A stretch of DNA of 64,000 bases. It comes from Pseudorasbora parva. Its lineage: Eukaryota > Chordata > Actinopteri > Cypriniformes > Gobionidae. Where the stretch lies: positions 12,889,513 to 12,953,512 of the forward strand of contig NC_090173.1 of NCBI RefSeq assembly GCF_024679245.1. Direction: 5' to 3'. The notes under the pieces were generated by a model. The model was not told where the DNA came from. It saw only the letters and a program-made list of their open reading frames with translations, and searched no databases. Both the position numbers and the translations under genes were made by a program. Numbering within the stretch: the first letter of the stretch is position 1; every line of letters begins with the position of its first letter. Below are positions 47,354 to 56,810 of the stretch, in pieces.

Positions 47354-47366
47354 GCCGCCCCCAAAG
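47354..47366 (-). promoter_or_regulatory. Polypurine tract next to the 3' LTR
   Basis: The minus strand reads TTTGGGGGCGGC directly before the 3' LTR, the expected place for plus-strand priming. Confidence 0.6.
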
Positions 47367-47404
47367 ATGAGAAGCATCTTTGTATACAGGAAAGGTGACT
47401 CTAT

Positions 47405-47869
47405 TCAGGAGGGTGAAGAACTTCCGGATCCTGAAGGCAAGGGTGGTAGTACAACCAGGCGGGCGACTGGTCTAGTATAGACCTGACCCTTGATCTGCAC
47501 ATCTGCTGATCTGATATGGCCATCAGGACTCCGGTGTATCTGAACCACTTTCCCTACAGGCCATAAACCTCGGGGCAACTGAGGGTCAACAATCATGACA
47601 AAGGTATGCTTGCGCAAGTCAGGGGGTGAGGCTTGCCATTTTTGTCTGATCTGCAAGCTGGGAAGGTAATCACGGATGAATCTGCACCAGAATCGATCTG
47701 CCAGGATCTGGGAATGTCTCCATCTTCTGCGACTTAGTATCTCCGATTCTGGGTAGATCACTTGAGGCAACGACCCATCCGGCCGCCCCATGAGGAGGCA
47801 ACTAGGGGTCACTATCGGACACATCGGAGGACACATAACCCAAAGGTTTCGAATTGAGGATAGCCTCAA
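47405..47869 (-). pseudogene. BEL/Pao integrase C-terminal part, shifted frame
   Basis: This frame overlaps the end of the gag-pol frame and carries the missing C terminus (CLLMGRPDGSLPQVIYPESE, then RRRWRHSQILADRFWCRFIR). The break is near 47815-47835, where a base or a few bases seem to be lost. No known frameshift signal is evident, so it is more likely damage than programmed recoding. Confidence 0.85.
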
Positions 47870-50800
47870 CTTCCAGCAAACTTGTCATCAGGACCTCTTC
47901 CGGAACTGACTGGGAACCCAAGACGGTGTACAATGCTGACTTGACCGATCTAACCTCCCTTTCCCAAACTCCACCAAAGTGAGGGGCTGATGGAGGATTA
48001 AAGGAGAAGTGGATCTTCTGGCGAGCAAGATGGCGTTGCAAGTCCGGAGCTAAGGCCGCAAATGCTTCTCGCAACTCCCGCTCACCTCCACGAAAGTTGG
48101 TCCCTCTGTCTGACAATAACTGCGCTGGGGTCCCTCTCCTAGCGATGAACCTCCTGAGGGCCATAAGGAAGGAATCAGTGTCCAGGCTGGGGAGTAAGTC
48201 TAGGTGCACGGCTCTCGTGGTAAGAGAGCTTAAAAAAGAATTTAAAGAAAAGAACTTAAAAAGAATACCCCAGCGCTTCTCTGTACGCCTTCCCACCCTG
48301 ATTAGGAAAGGACCAAAACAATCCATTCCACATGAATGGAAGGCAGGCTTGTAAAGCTGAAGCCGAGCAGAGGGTAGATCAGACATCTGAGGCACCGAAG
48401 GTTGGGACCTCCACCGACAACATTCCGGACAGGTGTGTTGAAACCGGCGAACAGCTTCGCGTCCTCGCAGGATCCAATAGCTCCTCCTTATCTCAGCAAA
48501 CAACCTCTCCGACCCAGGATGATGCAGCTGGTTGTCGTGATGTTGAATGATCAGGCGAGTAACTGGATGCTTCGGGTCCAGGACTACAGGATGGAGAACA
48601 GCATCTGTGAGATCGGTTACTCTCCTCAAACGACCACCAACTCTAATCAAGCCACTAGACGGATCCATCTCAGGGGACAAGGCGACTAGACGGTTACTAG
48701 GTTTAACTGACTTCCCTGACTCTAACAGGTGATAATCTTCCGGGAAGGATTCTTGTTGGACCTGCTTAAGAACATAGGCTTCAGCTCGAGTATAATCTGA
48801 AGCGTTTGGGACTCTGTCCGGCTCACGGTCACCTCTAAGGTCACGGGCCGTGACATCCAGCAAGTCTAACCAGTTGGGAGAATTCCATCTATCTGGGTGG
48901 CTGCAGGTGGTAGGTGAGGCAATAACTCCACAAAAGGTTGACTTTCGTAACTCCACTGGATCCTCCCCAGGCTCAGAAGAAGGAATGACTGGCCATTCTC
49001 GAGGATCAAGGAGAAGGAAAGGGGGGCCTTGGGACCATCGGTTCGGGGTGGCAACATAGGAAAGAGATCTCCCTTTCGTGAGGTCATCTGCAGGGTTATC
49101 GGCCGAACTAACATAACGCCACAAGCACTGCTCTGTAAGCTCCTGAATCTCTGCAATCCTATTGCCAACGAAGACTCTGTAGCGACATGATTCTGACTTC
49201 AACCATTGAAGGACTGTAGTCGAATCTGTCCACAGTACGGTAGACTGGATGGTCAAGGTCAACTCGTTGGCCAGCAACTTTGCAAGCTGGGCTGCAACCA
49301 GGCTCCCACAGAGCTCCAGTCTGGGGATGGAATGCACTCGTCTAGGGGTTACCCGAGACCGAGCGAGAAGGAAGGACAGGTAGGTCCGGCCGGCTGGGTC
49401 AACCGTACGGAGGTAAGCTACAGCTCCGTAGGCTTGCTCAGAGGCATCTGAAAAGATATGGACCTCGTGTGTAACTCCACTAATCCCAACTGTAGGGGGG
49501 ACATAAGGGCGAGGAAGATAGACACTAGGAAGGCAACGAAGTTCTTCTTCCCACTGCTTCCAGGAATGGAGAAGGTCAGGAGGTAAGTGAGGATCGTCCC
49601 ATTCCCTCTGCTTGTTCCAAAGGTGCTTGACGATCACTTTCGCACGGGTGGTGTAAGGAAGGAGCAATCCCAATGGGTCGTACTGTGTGGCAAGGACCCT
49701 ATAAATATTCCGCAAGGTAGGGGTCTCATAGATCACAGGCCGGTGCTTATAAGACAAGGTATCAGACTGCCAATTCCAGCTCAAACCTAACATGGACTCA
49801 GAGACGTCGGTCTTCTCCTGTGTCAGCCACAGCTCCACACTGGTAGCTCGAGCGTCGGGAGGCAGGTGACTTAAGACGGCAGGTTCATTACAAGCCCACT
49901 GCCGAATCTCGAATCCAGCTCCAGAAAGGATAGTGCGCAAGCGATCAATCAGACTCTGGGCGGCATCAGCAGTAGGTAGGCTCTGGAGGCAGTTATCAAC
50001 ATAGAAACACCTCTCCACAGAGAAACAGATCTCCTCATCTGTCAGGGGGTGTTGACGGGTCTGGCGCTGAAGTGCATAGATAGCACAACAAGGACTCGAG
50101 GTGGTACCGAAGGGTAGGACTAACCACTCAAAAGTCTGGGGAGCCTCATCCATCTGCAAGTCTCGCCATAGGAAGCGGAGTAGAGGACGATCTTCCGGCA
50201 GGAGGCGAACCTGGTGGAACATCGCCTTAATATCCCCACTCACTGCTACAGGACGTTCTCGGAAACGAAGGAGGACACCTATCAGCGAAGCTCCAAGGTT
50301 AGGTCCGGGCAATAGGTACTGGTTAAGGCTCTGACCTCTGTACTGATGGGAACAATTGAAGACGAGACGGGACTTCCCATTGTGGCTAATCAGGTGGTGC
50401 GGAATGTACCAACACTCTGGGGTATCAGGAACAGGTTCAGGGACTACACGGACTGCTCCATTCTCCAGGAGTTTACGCATCTCTGTTCGGTAGGTCTCGG
50501 CTTTCTCAGGATCCTTCAGCAGCCGTCGTTCCACGCTGCGGAGGGTAGGCAAGACTGAATCTCTCGGAGCACACAGCACAGGCATGTCTCTACGACGAAG
50601 AAGGGGGGTGGCAAGACGATGAACACCCTCTATCTCGAGGGTCTCAGTCTTGAGGTCCAAAAGCTGAAGAGCTGCCTGGTCTTCCTTGGAACGTGTAACT
50701 TCATGACACTCACGGGAAGGAATGGTATCTAACTGCCACAATCTCTGAACATGGTGAAGGAGTTCATCTTGGACGTGAAACGAAGAGGTAAGCAGGCACT

Positions 50801-53273
50801 GGCGAGGAATAGAAGGGCAACCCTTAGAAGGAACAGGACCCTGTAGTGTCCATCCTAAACGGGTACGAACAGCAACTGGTGCACCCTGGCCGCCCCATCG
50901 AACCGGCTCAGTTGGGGTTATCAGATGAGGCTGATCAGAACCAATAAGGAGCAATGGTTGGACATCTGTAAGGGTACGGAGGGGAAGGCCTCTCAAATGT
51001 CGGTATTTCTGCCTTAACTGCTCCACAGGATAGGTTTGGCGCGACAAGTTAAGGCGATCAGCTGTAAAAGCATGACTGATCTGATAACTGTTCTGTGGTC
51101 GGGAGACTGCAGATATCTGAAAGGATATAGAACGACCTCTAATGACCTGAACATCGTCTCTGACGGTTCGTAACGGAAGATCCTCTGGAACCCCCTGAAT
51201 GCCTAGGGCTTCAGCGGCAGTGGAGAGCAGGATTGTTCGCTCCGATCCATCATCCAGTAGGGCAAAGGTATCCAAGGTACGATCTTCATAATGCAGATGC
51301 ACTGGAACGACCTTAAGCATTACACGGCCACTAACAGAGGGCTTATCACAGAAGAACCTATCCGAGGAGTAACTCGTAAGGCAACTCTTCTCCACAGTAG
51401 CGGAATCCTCTGTAGAGGAAGGACTGACATTAACATCATGAAGGGAGCGAAGATGTAAGCCATGGCAAAGACTGCAGGGCTTCTTCAAGTCGCATCGGGC
51501 AGCATGGTGGGATCTGGCACAACGCCAACAGCGATCGTGACTACGGATCCATGTCTTTACTTGATCAGTGGTAAGCTGGGCGAAGGAAGCACACTGACTC
51601 AAATAATGCTCAGATGCGTCACAGAATGGACAATAGCATTTCTCTCTGACAGGCTTAGCTGGCTGGACTGAATCTTTACGAGGCCTGGAAGTCTCAACTG
51701 GTGAAGGCAATGAGGATGAGGATGTGGCTGGGGATGTTCCAACTCCATGCAGAACAGTAACGGATCTCTTGACAGCATGGGAGCTCTTTGACATTAACTC
51801 TGCATCGTAACTGTGACACCATGTCTCGTAACGCAGCCAATTAGAGAGGTCGACTAGGTTAGGGGAAGACCCAGGTTGGCGAAACATATGGCGGCAAAAC
51901 TCTGCTCTCTGCTCAGGGGGAAGTTTGCTTAGTAGGCGTGCGACGTGGGAACCACAACTCAACTCCAACTCACCATCACGTCCTAACGTTCTCAACAGAC
52001 CGACTAGGGATTGGACTTGAAGAGCAAATCTCTGGAAGGCGGGGATATCACCTCTTCTAATGTCAGGACTATCAAGGACACTAGTTATCCTCCTCAAGGC
52101 TAACTGATGTGGCTGGCCGTACTTTTCACAAAGTGCCAACATAGTGTCCGTGAAGGGAGTAGGCGAATTCAAGTTAGCGTCGGCTATCATCTTAGCCTCC
52201 TCGAGCTTAAGGTGATCTACTAAGATCTGGTACTTAAACAGCTCAGTGCCATCTGGGGGGAGCAGGTTTTCCAGTGCTATGCGAAGGCGAGCGAACTCAC
52301 TAGGATCTGGACGAGTAAATTTAGGAATTGTGGGAGGGGGACCACGATAGACAAACTCAGAAGAAGGAACCACACGGCGCACCCTAGGCTCTGTCTGAGG
52401 AAGGCAAGCTGGGAGACTAGGATAGGCAGGCGCTGACTGGCTGTGGACAGGCAAGGGCATGGCACTAGGAGTGAGCAACTCCCTAAGGTCCTGAGGAGTC
52501 GGAGGTGGCGGGAACTCACCAGCGTTTGGCACGCTAGGCCAAGAAGGACGCGACTGGGTGGTAGGGAGCACAAAGGGATACTGCTGAGACTCTGGTACCA
52601 CAGGGCGGTAGGAAGTAGCTGCACCAGACAACTCGAGGTCACTGAACTGTCTCACTAAAGCTGCTTCCGGCTCAGGCCAAGGCGGCAGAGGAAGATCGGG
52701 GAAAGGACCACTGTCGACGACAGGAGTGGACACACAGGGATGGGCTGGAGGATTAGACAACCGCGACACAGAGGGCAGCAGTGACGAACGAGGTTGCCCT
52801 CTGGCTTGGCTAAGGTCTGCTCGAAGTGACTGCGCTGCTATGACTAACTCTCGCACCTCTGCATGAACTGCTCTCAACTCTTTCAGGTCTGCTTGGAAGG
52901 CTGCACGCTCGTGGCGCAGGTGCTGTAGCTCGCTGAGGTTAGCCGAAGCTACTAAATCAGCCGTCGGAGGCGAGGAAATGACTGGCTGAGGACCCACAGC
53001 AGGCTGATAAGGCTGACGACTGGAAGACAAGATCTGCGAGCGATTAGTACGGACACGGTCACCACTATGAGATGTAACATGAGGCTGCAGTGACAGGGAC
53101 CAGGTTGGGACAGGCGTCTCCATGGTGCGGAAAACATCAGGCTCTGAGGCAGGTCTGTACCGGGGAAGATGCACCTCATACTCCTCTAGATAGGTTGGAG
53201 GGCGAGTAAGACGCTTCGGACGAGCTCCGCCAACAATCTCCTCATCAGAGTCCATCCTATCAGAAAGGAACAC
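47802..53273 (-). CDS. BEL/Pao gag-pol polyprotein, truncated by frameshift (1823 codons)
   Basis: One long frame carries Gag and Pol together, as usual for BEL/Pao. In order: an acidic N terminus, a coiled-coil-like Leu/Arg stretch near residues 120-160, a conserved Gag region (SEFARLRIALENLLPP), two Cys-rich clusters near 545-600 (CYCPFCDASEHYLSQC and CWRCARSHHAARC), and protease FALLDDGSERT near 669. Reverse transcriptase has VSGDIKAMFHQVRL and FYVDNCLQS near 1091. RNase H has IFSDASEQAYGAVAY near 1276. Integrase has an HHCC region, GMDCFGPF, LLSDRGTNF near 1724 and APHFGGVWEREV. The frame stops early, at DVSDSDP, because of a frameshift near 47815-47835. A Phe/Ser/Leu-rich insertion sits in the integrase core. 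The start Met is at 53273, or at 53255. Confidence 0.9.
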   Translation of the reverse strand: MFLSDRMDSDEEIVGGARPKRLTRPPTYLEEYEVHLPRYRPASEPDVFRTMETPVPTWSLSLQPHVTSHSGDRVRTNRSQILSSSRQPYQPAVGPQPVISSPPTADLVASANLSELQHLRHERAAFQADLKELRAVHAEVRELVIAAQSLRADLSQARGQPRSSLLPSVSRLSNPPAHPCVSTPVVDSGPFPDLPLPPWPEPEAALVRQFSDLELSGAATSYRPVVPESQQYPFVLPTTQSRPSWPSVPNAGEFPPPPTPQDLRELLTPSAMPLPVHSQSAPAYPSLPACLPQTEPRVRRVVPSSEFVYRGPPPTIPKFTRPDPSEFARLRIALENLLPPDGTELFKYQILVDHLKLEEAKMIADANLNSPTPFTDTMLALCEKYGQPHQLALRRITSVLDSPDIRRGDIPAFQRFALQVQSLVGLLRTLGRDGELELSCGSHVARLLSKLPPEQRAEFCRHMFRQPGSSPNLVDLSNWLRYETWCHSYDAELMSKSSHAVKRSVTVLHGVGTSPATSSSSLPSPVETSRPRKDSVQPAKPVREKCYCPFCDASEHYLSQCASFAQLTTDQVKTWIRSHDRCWRCARSHHAARCDLKKPCSLCHGLHLRSLHDVNVSPSSTEDSATVEKSCLTSYSSDRFFCDKPSVSGRVMLKVVPVHLHYEDRTLDTFALLDDGSERTILLSTAAEALGIQGVPEDLPLRTVRDDVQVIRGRSISFQISAVSRPQNSYQISHAFTADRLNLSRQTYPVEQLRQKYRHLRGLPLRTLTDVQPLLLIGSDQPHLITPTEPVRWGGQGAPVAVRTRLGWTLQGPVPSKGCPSIPRQCLLTSSFHVQDELLHHVQRLWQLDTIPSRECHEVTRSKEDQAALQLLDLKTETLEIEGVHRLATPLLRRRDMPVLCAPRDSVLPTLRSVERRLLKDPEKAETYRTEMRKLLENGAVRVVPEPVPDTPECWYIPHHLISHNGKSRLVFNCSHQYRGQSLNQYLLPGPNLGASLIGVLLRFRERPVAVSGDIKAMFHQVRLLPEDRPLLRFLWRDLQMDEAPQTFEWLVLPFGTTSSPCCAIYALQRQTRQHPLTDEEICFSVERCFYVDNCLQSLPTADAAQSLIDRLRTILSGAGFEIRQWACNEPAVLSHLPPDARATSVELWLTQEKTDVSESMLGLSWNWQSDTLSYKHRPVIYETPTLRNIYRVLATQYDPLGLLLPYTTRAKVIVKHLWNKQREWDDPHLPPDLLHSWKQWEEELRCLPSVYLPRPYVPPTVGISGVTHEVHIFSDASEQAYGAVAYLRTVDPAGRTYLSFLLARSRVTPRRVHSIPRLELCGSLVAAQLAKLLANELTLTIQSTVLWTDSTTVLQWLKSESCRYRVFVGNRIAEIQELTEQCLWRYVSSADNPADDLTKGRSLSYVATPNRWSQGPPFLLLDPREWPVIPSSEPGEDPVELRKSTFCGVIASPTTCSHPDRWNSPNWLDLLDVTARDLRGDREPDRVPNASDYTRAEAYVLKQVQQESFPEDYHLLESGKSVKPSNRLVALSPEMDPSSGLIRVGGRLRRVTDLTDAVLHPVVLDPKHPVTRLIIQHHDNQLHHPGSERLFAEIRRSYWILRGREAVRRFQHTCPECCRWRSQPSVPQMSDLPSARLQLYKPAFHSCGMDCFGPFLIRVGRRTEKRWGILFKFFSLNSFLSSLTTRAVHLDLLPSLDTDSFLMALRRFIARRGTPAQLLSDRGTNFRGGERELREAFAALAPDLQRHLARQKIHFSFNPPSAPHFGGVWEREVRSVKSALYTVLGSQSVPEEVLMTSLLEVEAILNSKPLGYVSSDVSDSDP

Positions 53274-53276
53274 TCA

Positions 53277-53293
53277 TCCAGCTCGAAGGACCA
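53277..53293 (-). promoter_or_regulatory. Primer-binding site, tRNA-Tyr type
   Basis: Minus-strand TGGTCCTTCGAGCTGGA lies two bases from the 5' LTR. It is complementary to the CCGGCTCGAAGGACCA 3' end of vertebrate tRNA-Tyr with one mismatch. The tRNA sequence is from memory. Confidence 0.7.
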
Positions 53294-53295
53294 CT

Positions 53296-53671
53296 TGTTA
53301 TAGAGACTTGGACTGTCAGGATCTGATTTGTAATTAAATGAGTGAACCCCTCTGGGTGCCGGTCAGAGCACAATTTTATAAATGATGAGGAGACAGGAAA
53401 GCAGGTTTAGGTGATGTATTGATGAATTATAGGTCACAGAGGTACAGATATTACATGCAGTAGAGGCATTAGTTTGTGGGTCAATTACTAACACCTTGAG
53501 GGAACTGCTGTATCAAAGAACAACGAAACAGGAAGAAAATGTCCTTTCAGCGATCAGGTAACCGACAAAAGGTTCAGCAGGCAACGGCAGACTCTCTCAC
53601 TTGAGTGCACGTTCTGAAAAGGCAATGCAATGTCAAAATAAAAGCCCTCTCTTAGAGGAGCCTTTACAACA
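53296..53671 (-). repeat. BEL/Pao 5' LTR
   Basis: 376 bp, identical by eye to 46978-47353. The minus strand reads TGTTGTAAAGGCTCC at its start, and transcription should run leftwards into gag. Confidence 0.95.
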
Positions 53672-53689
53672 TGGCTGTTAATTAACGAT

Positions 53690-53890
53690 GCTGCTGCTCA
53701 TCATCAGGGAGGCCTGGGAGGGCATACTAGCTGATGACAAACATTCTGTACAAACCAACACCATTGGGAGCATAACTAGGGCCCACAGGAGGCCTCTCGA
53801 GGCTATCTCCTGTTGCAGCTGCCACTATTGCTCAAGCGTTGTGACTCTATCCCAGGGAGGCCTGCTAAGGCCTACTACCTGTCAGGAGTC
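53690..53890. repeat. GC-rich AGGCCT tandem repeats, right part
   Basis: Further units of the array seen at 46040-46977 (GGGAGGCCTGGGAGGGCATA, GGGAGGCCTGCTAAGGCCTA). Confidence 0.75.
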
Positions 53891-54887
53891 TACTAAAAAA
53901 CACATACCCCTAAACTCTATACAGGGAACTAAGGTCTGTAGAGAAATACATTTTAGTGTTATCCACACAAAAAAATGACAGACCATCTCACCTGCGGCAT
54001 GTAGGGCGAAGACTCACCGCACAGTTCTCATATGACCATGGTGTCTACCACCCTTGCATACCTGAAAGAGGTGCCCTCACTAATCAAGTGAAAGCGGGCC
54101 GATATCTTTCCACCCAGTCCTAGACCTGATGTAAGAAGCACCTGGGGAAATGATGAAGAAGAAACATGAAGGTCAGGTTTCTTCTTACAGGAGTCTCACC
54201 TCTCATGCAACCTACTCCTCCTCAGAGGGGGCGCATGAGAGGTGATACTCCCGCCTGCCTGGGTGCGGATCCTGGCCTGGTACGTCTGAAACACCACCAT
54301 GGTGTGAAAAGCTGTAACAGCCTGACCTGCTGTCATGTATGCCCCGCCATTAATCTACAATGTCGTAAGAGAGGAGATGGCAGAGTTGGAGCTCTGTGTT
54401 GATGCCTACTCATATGCAAGATAGTTCGCAAACGTCTCGTCAATCGGCAGCATCTGGGAAACCCATGATGTGTGCCAGTGCCCAGCCTTGGCATGAGCGA
54501 GACCACATCACCAGTCCCAGATGCTGAACTCCCTTCCCTAAAGAGGAGAGCTAGACAAGAACGGAGCGATCTTGGAAAACCGCTCTCAATTTATACAAAC
54601 AGCAGTGTAAATGTGTAAAACACAAACTGACTGTGCATGCTCTTTATCCCAGGCAGTAAATAACTGAATTTTTATTACCTTAATTTGTTTAAGCAATTCA
54701 GACAGAAGAGTCCCTGATGACAAAAAAGATAGTGTCATGTTTGGTAGGCGCCCTTATATACTTCCTGGTCGCACATTGATGATGTCATGGGCTGTCGCCG
54801 GTAATTAGGAGTGACGCGATTCGATAGTAGCTTCAGACACCTGTCATGCTGGAGGCGTTCCCCGAAGCGTTCTAGGACACAGTGCAA

Positions 54888-54907
54888 GTTCCCTTTCGAA
54901 AGGGAAC
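54888..54907. repeat. 20-bp perfect palindrome, right copy
   Basis: Identical to 45619-45638. The flanking GCACTG(C/T)GTCCTAGAA is shared, in inverted orientation. Confidence 0.9.
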
Positions 54908-55204
54908 TTGACAGAAAAAGGCAGCAGCTACTTTTATTAGAAACAAACTCAAAACTCAAACTGTGTCCAAATTCGCATACTATCCATACTAAATAGTATT
55001 CGAAAACAGAATTAGTATGTCCCAAACCATAGTATGCTGAAAAGAGTAATCCAAAGATACCCGGATGGTCTAATATTTCCACTCTAACAACCAATATTGC
55101 CCACAACCCACACTGAGTGTGGATGAGGATTCATTGGCTGGAGTTTCATCGGAACCTGCAGCATTCTGGGTTTAGGACAAGACATATTTTAAAATGAATT
55201 TGAA

Positions 55205-55640
55205 CTAAACTCGCTTGCTCAGACTTACACACCCTCCAGAAGCTTGCATTCTGTGAGTGAGCAACGCCTCATGGTTCCATTCCAAAGAGGCATGAAATCA
55301 CTCTCAAGGACCTTTTCCTGGACCATTCCCACCTGGTGGAATGACCTGCCGATCTCAATTCATGCAGCTGAGTCTGTAGCCATTTTCAAAAAACATCTTA
55401 AGACACATCTTTTCCATTTGCACCTGACCAGTATAAAGACTAGCACTTAACTATCCAATTCAATTTTCTGTTTGTTTGTCTTCTGAAAAATTATTTGTGT
55501 ACTGTGCTCAATTAACTGGGACTTCTTACAGTTCTTACAGGTTGTTGTCCTTGTTTTTTTTCGTTGCTTCTATTGCTCTCTCCTTTTTGTAAGTCGCTTT
55601 GGATAAAAGTGTCTGCTAAATGATTAAATCTAAATGTAAA
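55205..55640 (+). mobile_element. Non-LTR retrotransposon 3' end
   Basis: The frame at 55244-55450 has RTFSWTIPTWWNDLPISIHA followed by FKKHLKTHLF, the usual end of L2/CR1-like reverse transcriptase proteins. The tail AAGTCGCTTTGGATAAAAGT GTCTGCTAAATG is a hallmark of fish LINE 3' ends. It is 5'-truncated. Confidence 0.75.
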
Positions 55641-55752
55641 AAAATATATCTGTATATATGTGAGAAGTGCTGTTAGCAGAGTTATTAAAAGCTATGTCCA
55701 CTATTGCATAGACTCGACTCATTTAAACAAGAGGTAACGCGCACAATCTTAC

Positions 55753-56802
55753 TAGGGGTGTAACGATAAATCGTTAAACGATATATCACTATATAAAAAT
55801 ATGACAATATGTATCGTTGATGGAAACAATATGATCTACGTTACAGAGTTGTTTTATCCAAGGCTCAACTTGCTGTAGTAGGCCTATTTATAGGGTATAA
55901 TTCACCCAAACACAAATTAACAAATGTAGGCTACCACATATGTAAACTCTGTCAACATTATCTCACCATCATGTCAATTTTTTTAACTTCCAAACACAAA
56001 TTAAGATATTCTTTATGAAACCTGAGGGATTTGTCCCTCCATTTTTAAAGTCCATTCCTCTCAAACTTAAAAGATGCAAAGAATGTCATAAAGGCATATA
56101 AAAATAACTAATCGAGTGTCTAATCCAAATATTCATTAGCCTTCTAGTCTGTTGAAGAGACATAATGGCTTTAATTAAAATTCTTGGATGAACTAAACGT
56201 TTCCAGTTTGAGACTAGAGGTCATTCTGATGAGCTTTCTTGCGATTAGAGCTTTGATGAGTGCATTGATCACCTGAAGAGCACATGCTGGTGGAATGGCG
56301 CTCCTCAGTGAGAGCGCAAACATTATTTAAAGCGACACTCCTTAGTGAAAGCACAAACAAAATTTTAATTAACCAGATCACATTTAGTTTTGGCAGTATG
56401 ATTATTTAAAGCATTTCAGGTGGTTCATTTTTACATACTGCATTAATAGCGGGAGAGACAGGGCATAGCAGGGACGGGGAGAGATGCTGCCTGCATTGAA
56501 AAAGTGAGTAATGCATGAGGAGGAAATTTTTTTATTTATATTATTACATTAACAATCTTATTACATACAATCATACAACAACTATACATAATGTTGAATA
56601 TAATGTATAATAATGCAATGGGGGAATATTTGTGGGTCCAGATAATAAAACACAAATAATAATATATAATAATAATAAAAAGTACAAAATAAAAAAAATA
56701 AAACCTTTTTAATTTCCCTTAACATATCGGGATACATATTGCATCGTGAGTTCAGCATCGAGATACATATCGAATCGTGACAAGTGTATCGTTACACCCC
56801 TA
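55753..56802. mobile_element. hAT-like non-autonomous element with 8-bp target duplication
   Basis: The ends TAGGGGTGTAACGATA and TATCGTTACACCCCTA are inverted. The flanks are AATCTTAC (55745-55752) and AATCTTGC (56803-56810), 7 of 8 bases the same, as expected for an old hAT insertion. No transposase frame is present. Confidence 0.75.
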
Positions 56803-56810
56803 AATCTTGC

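Larger units (their letters stand above)
46978..53671 (-). mobile_element. Complete BEL/Pao LTR retrotransposon
   Basis: Two 376-bp LTRs (46978-47353 and 53296-53671), identical by eye, enclose a minus-strand gag-pol. TGGCT flanks the element at 46973-46977 and 53672-53676, a 5-bp target duplication. The LTR ends are TGTT...AACA. A primer-binding site and a polypurine tract are in place. Identical LTRs mean recent insertion. The coding region carries one frameshift, so this copy itself is probably not autonomous. Confidence 0.95.
45306..54915. mobile_element. Long inverted-end element with GGCCT repeats, split by BEL/Pao
   Basis: The left end (about 45345-45510) and the right end (about 54720-54880, inverted) share GTCTGAAGCTACTATCGAAT, CCCATGACATCATCAATGTG, CCAGGAAGTATATAAG and GCGCCTACCAAACATGACAC. 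Each end therefore carries an inward-facing TATATAAG. The interior is made of short GC-rich tandem repeats. Without the BEL/Pao insertion and its duplication the element would be about 2.9 kb. I cannot name the superfamily. Confidence 0.65.

Noticed and set aside
54735..55106. 123-codon minus-strand frame
   Set aside because: It overlaps the right inverted end of the GGCCT-repeat element and has no recognisable protein content.
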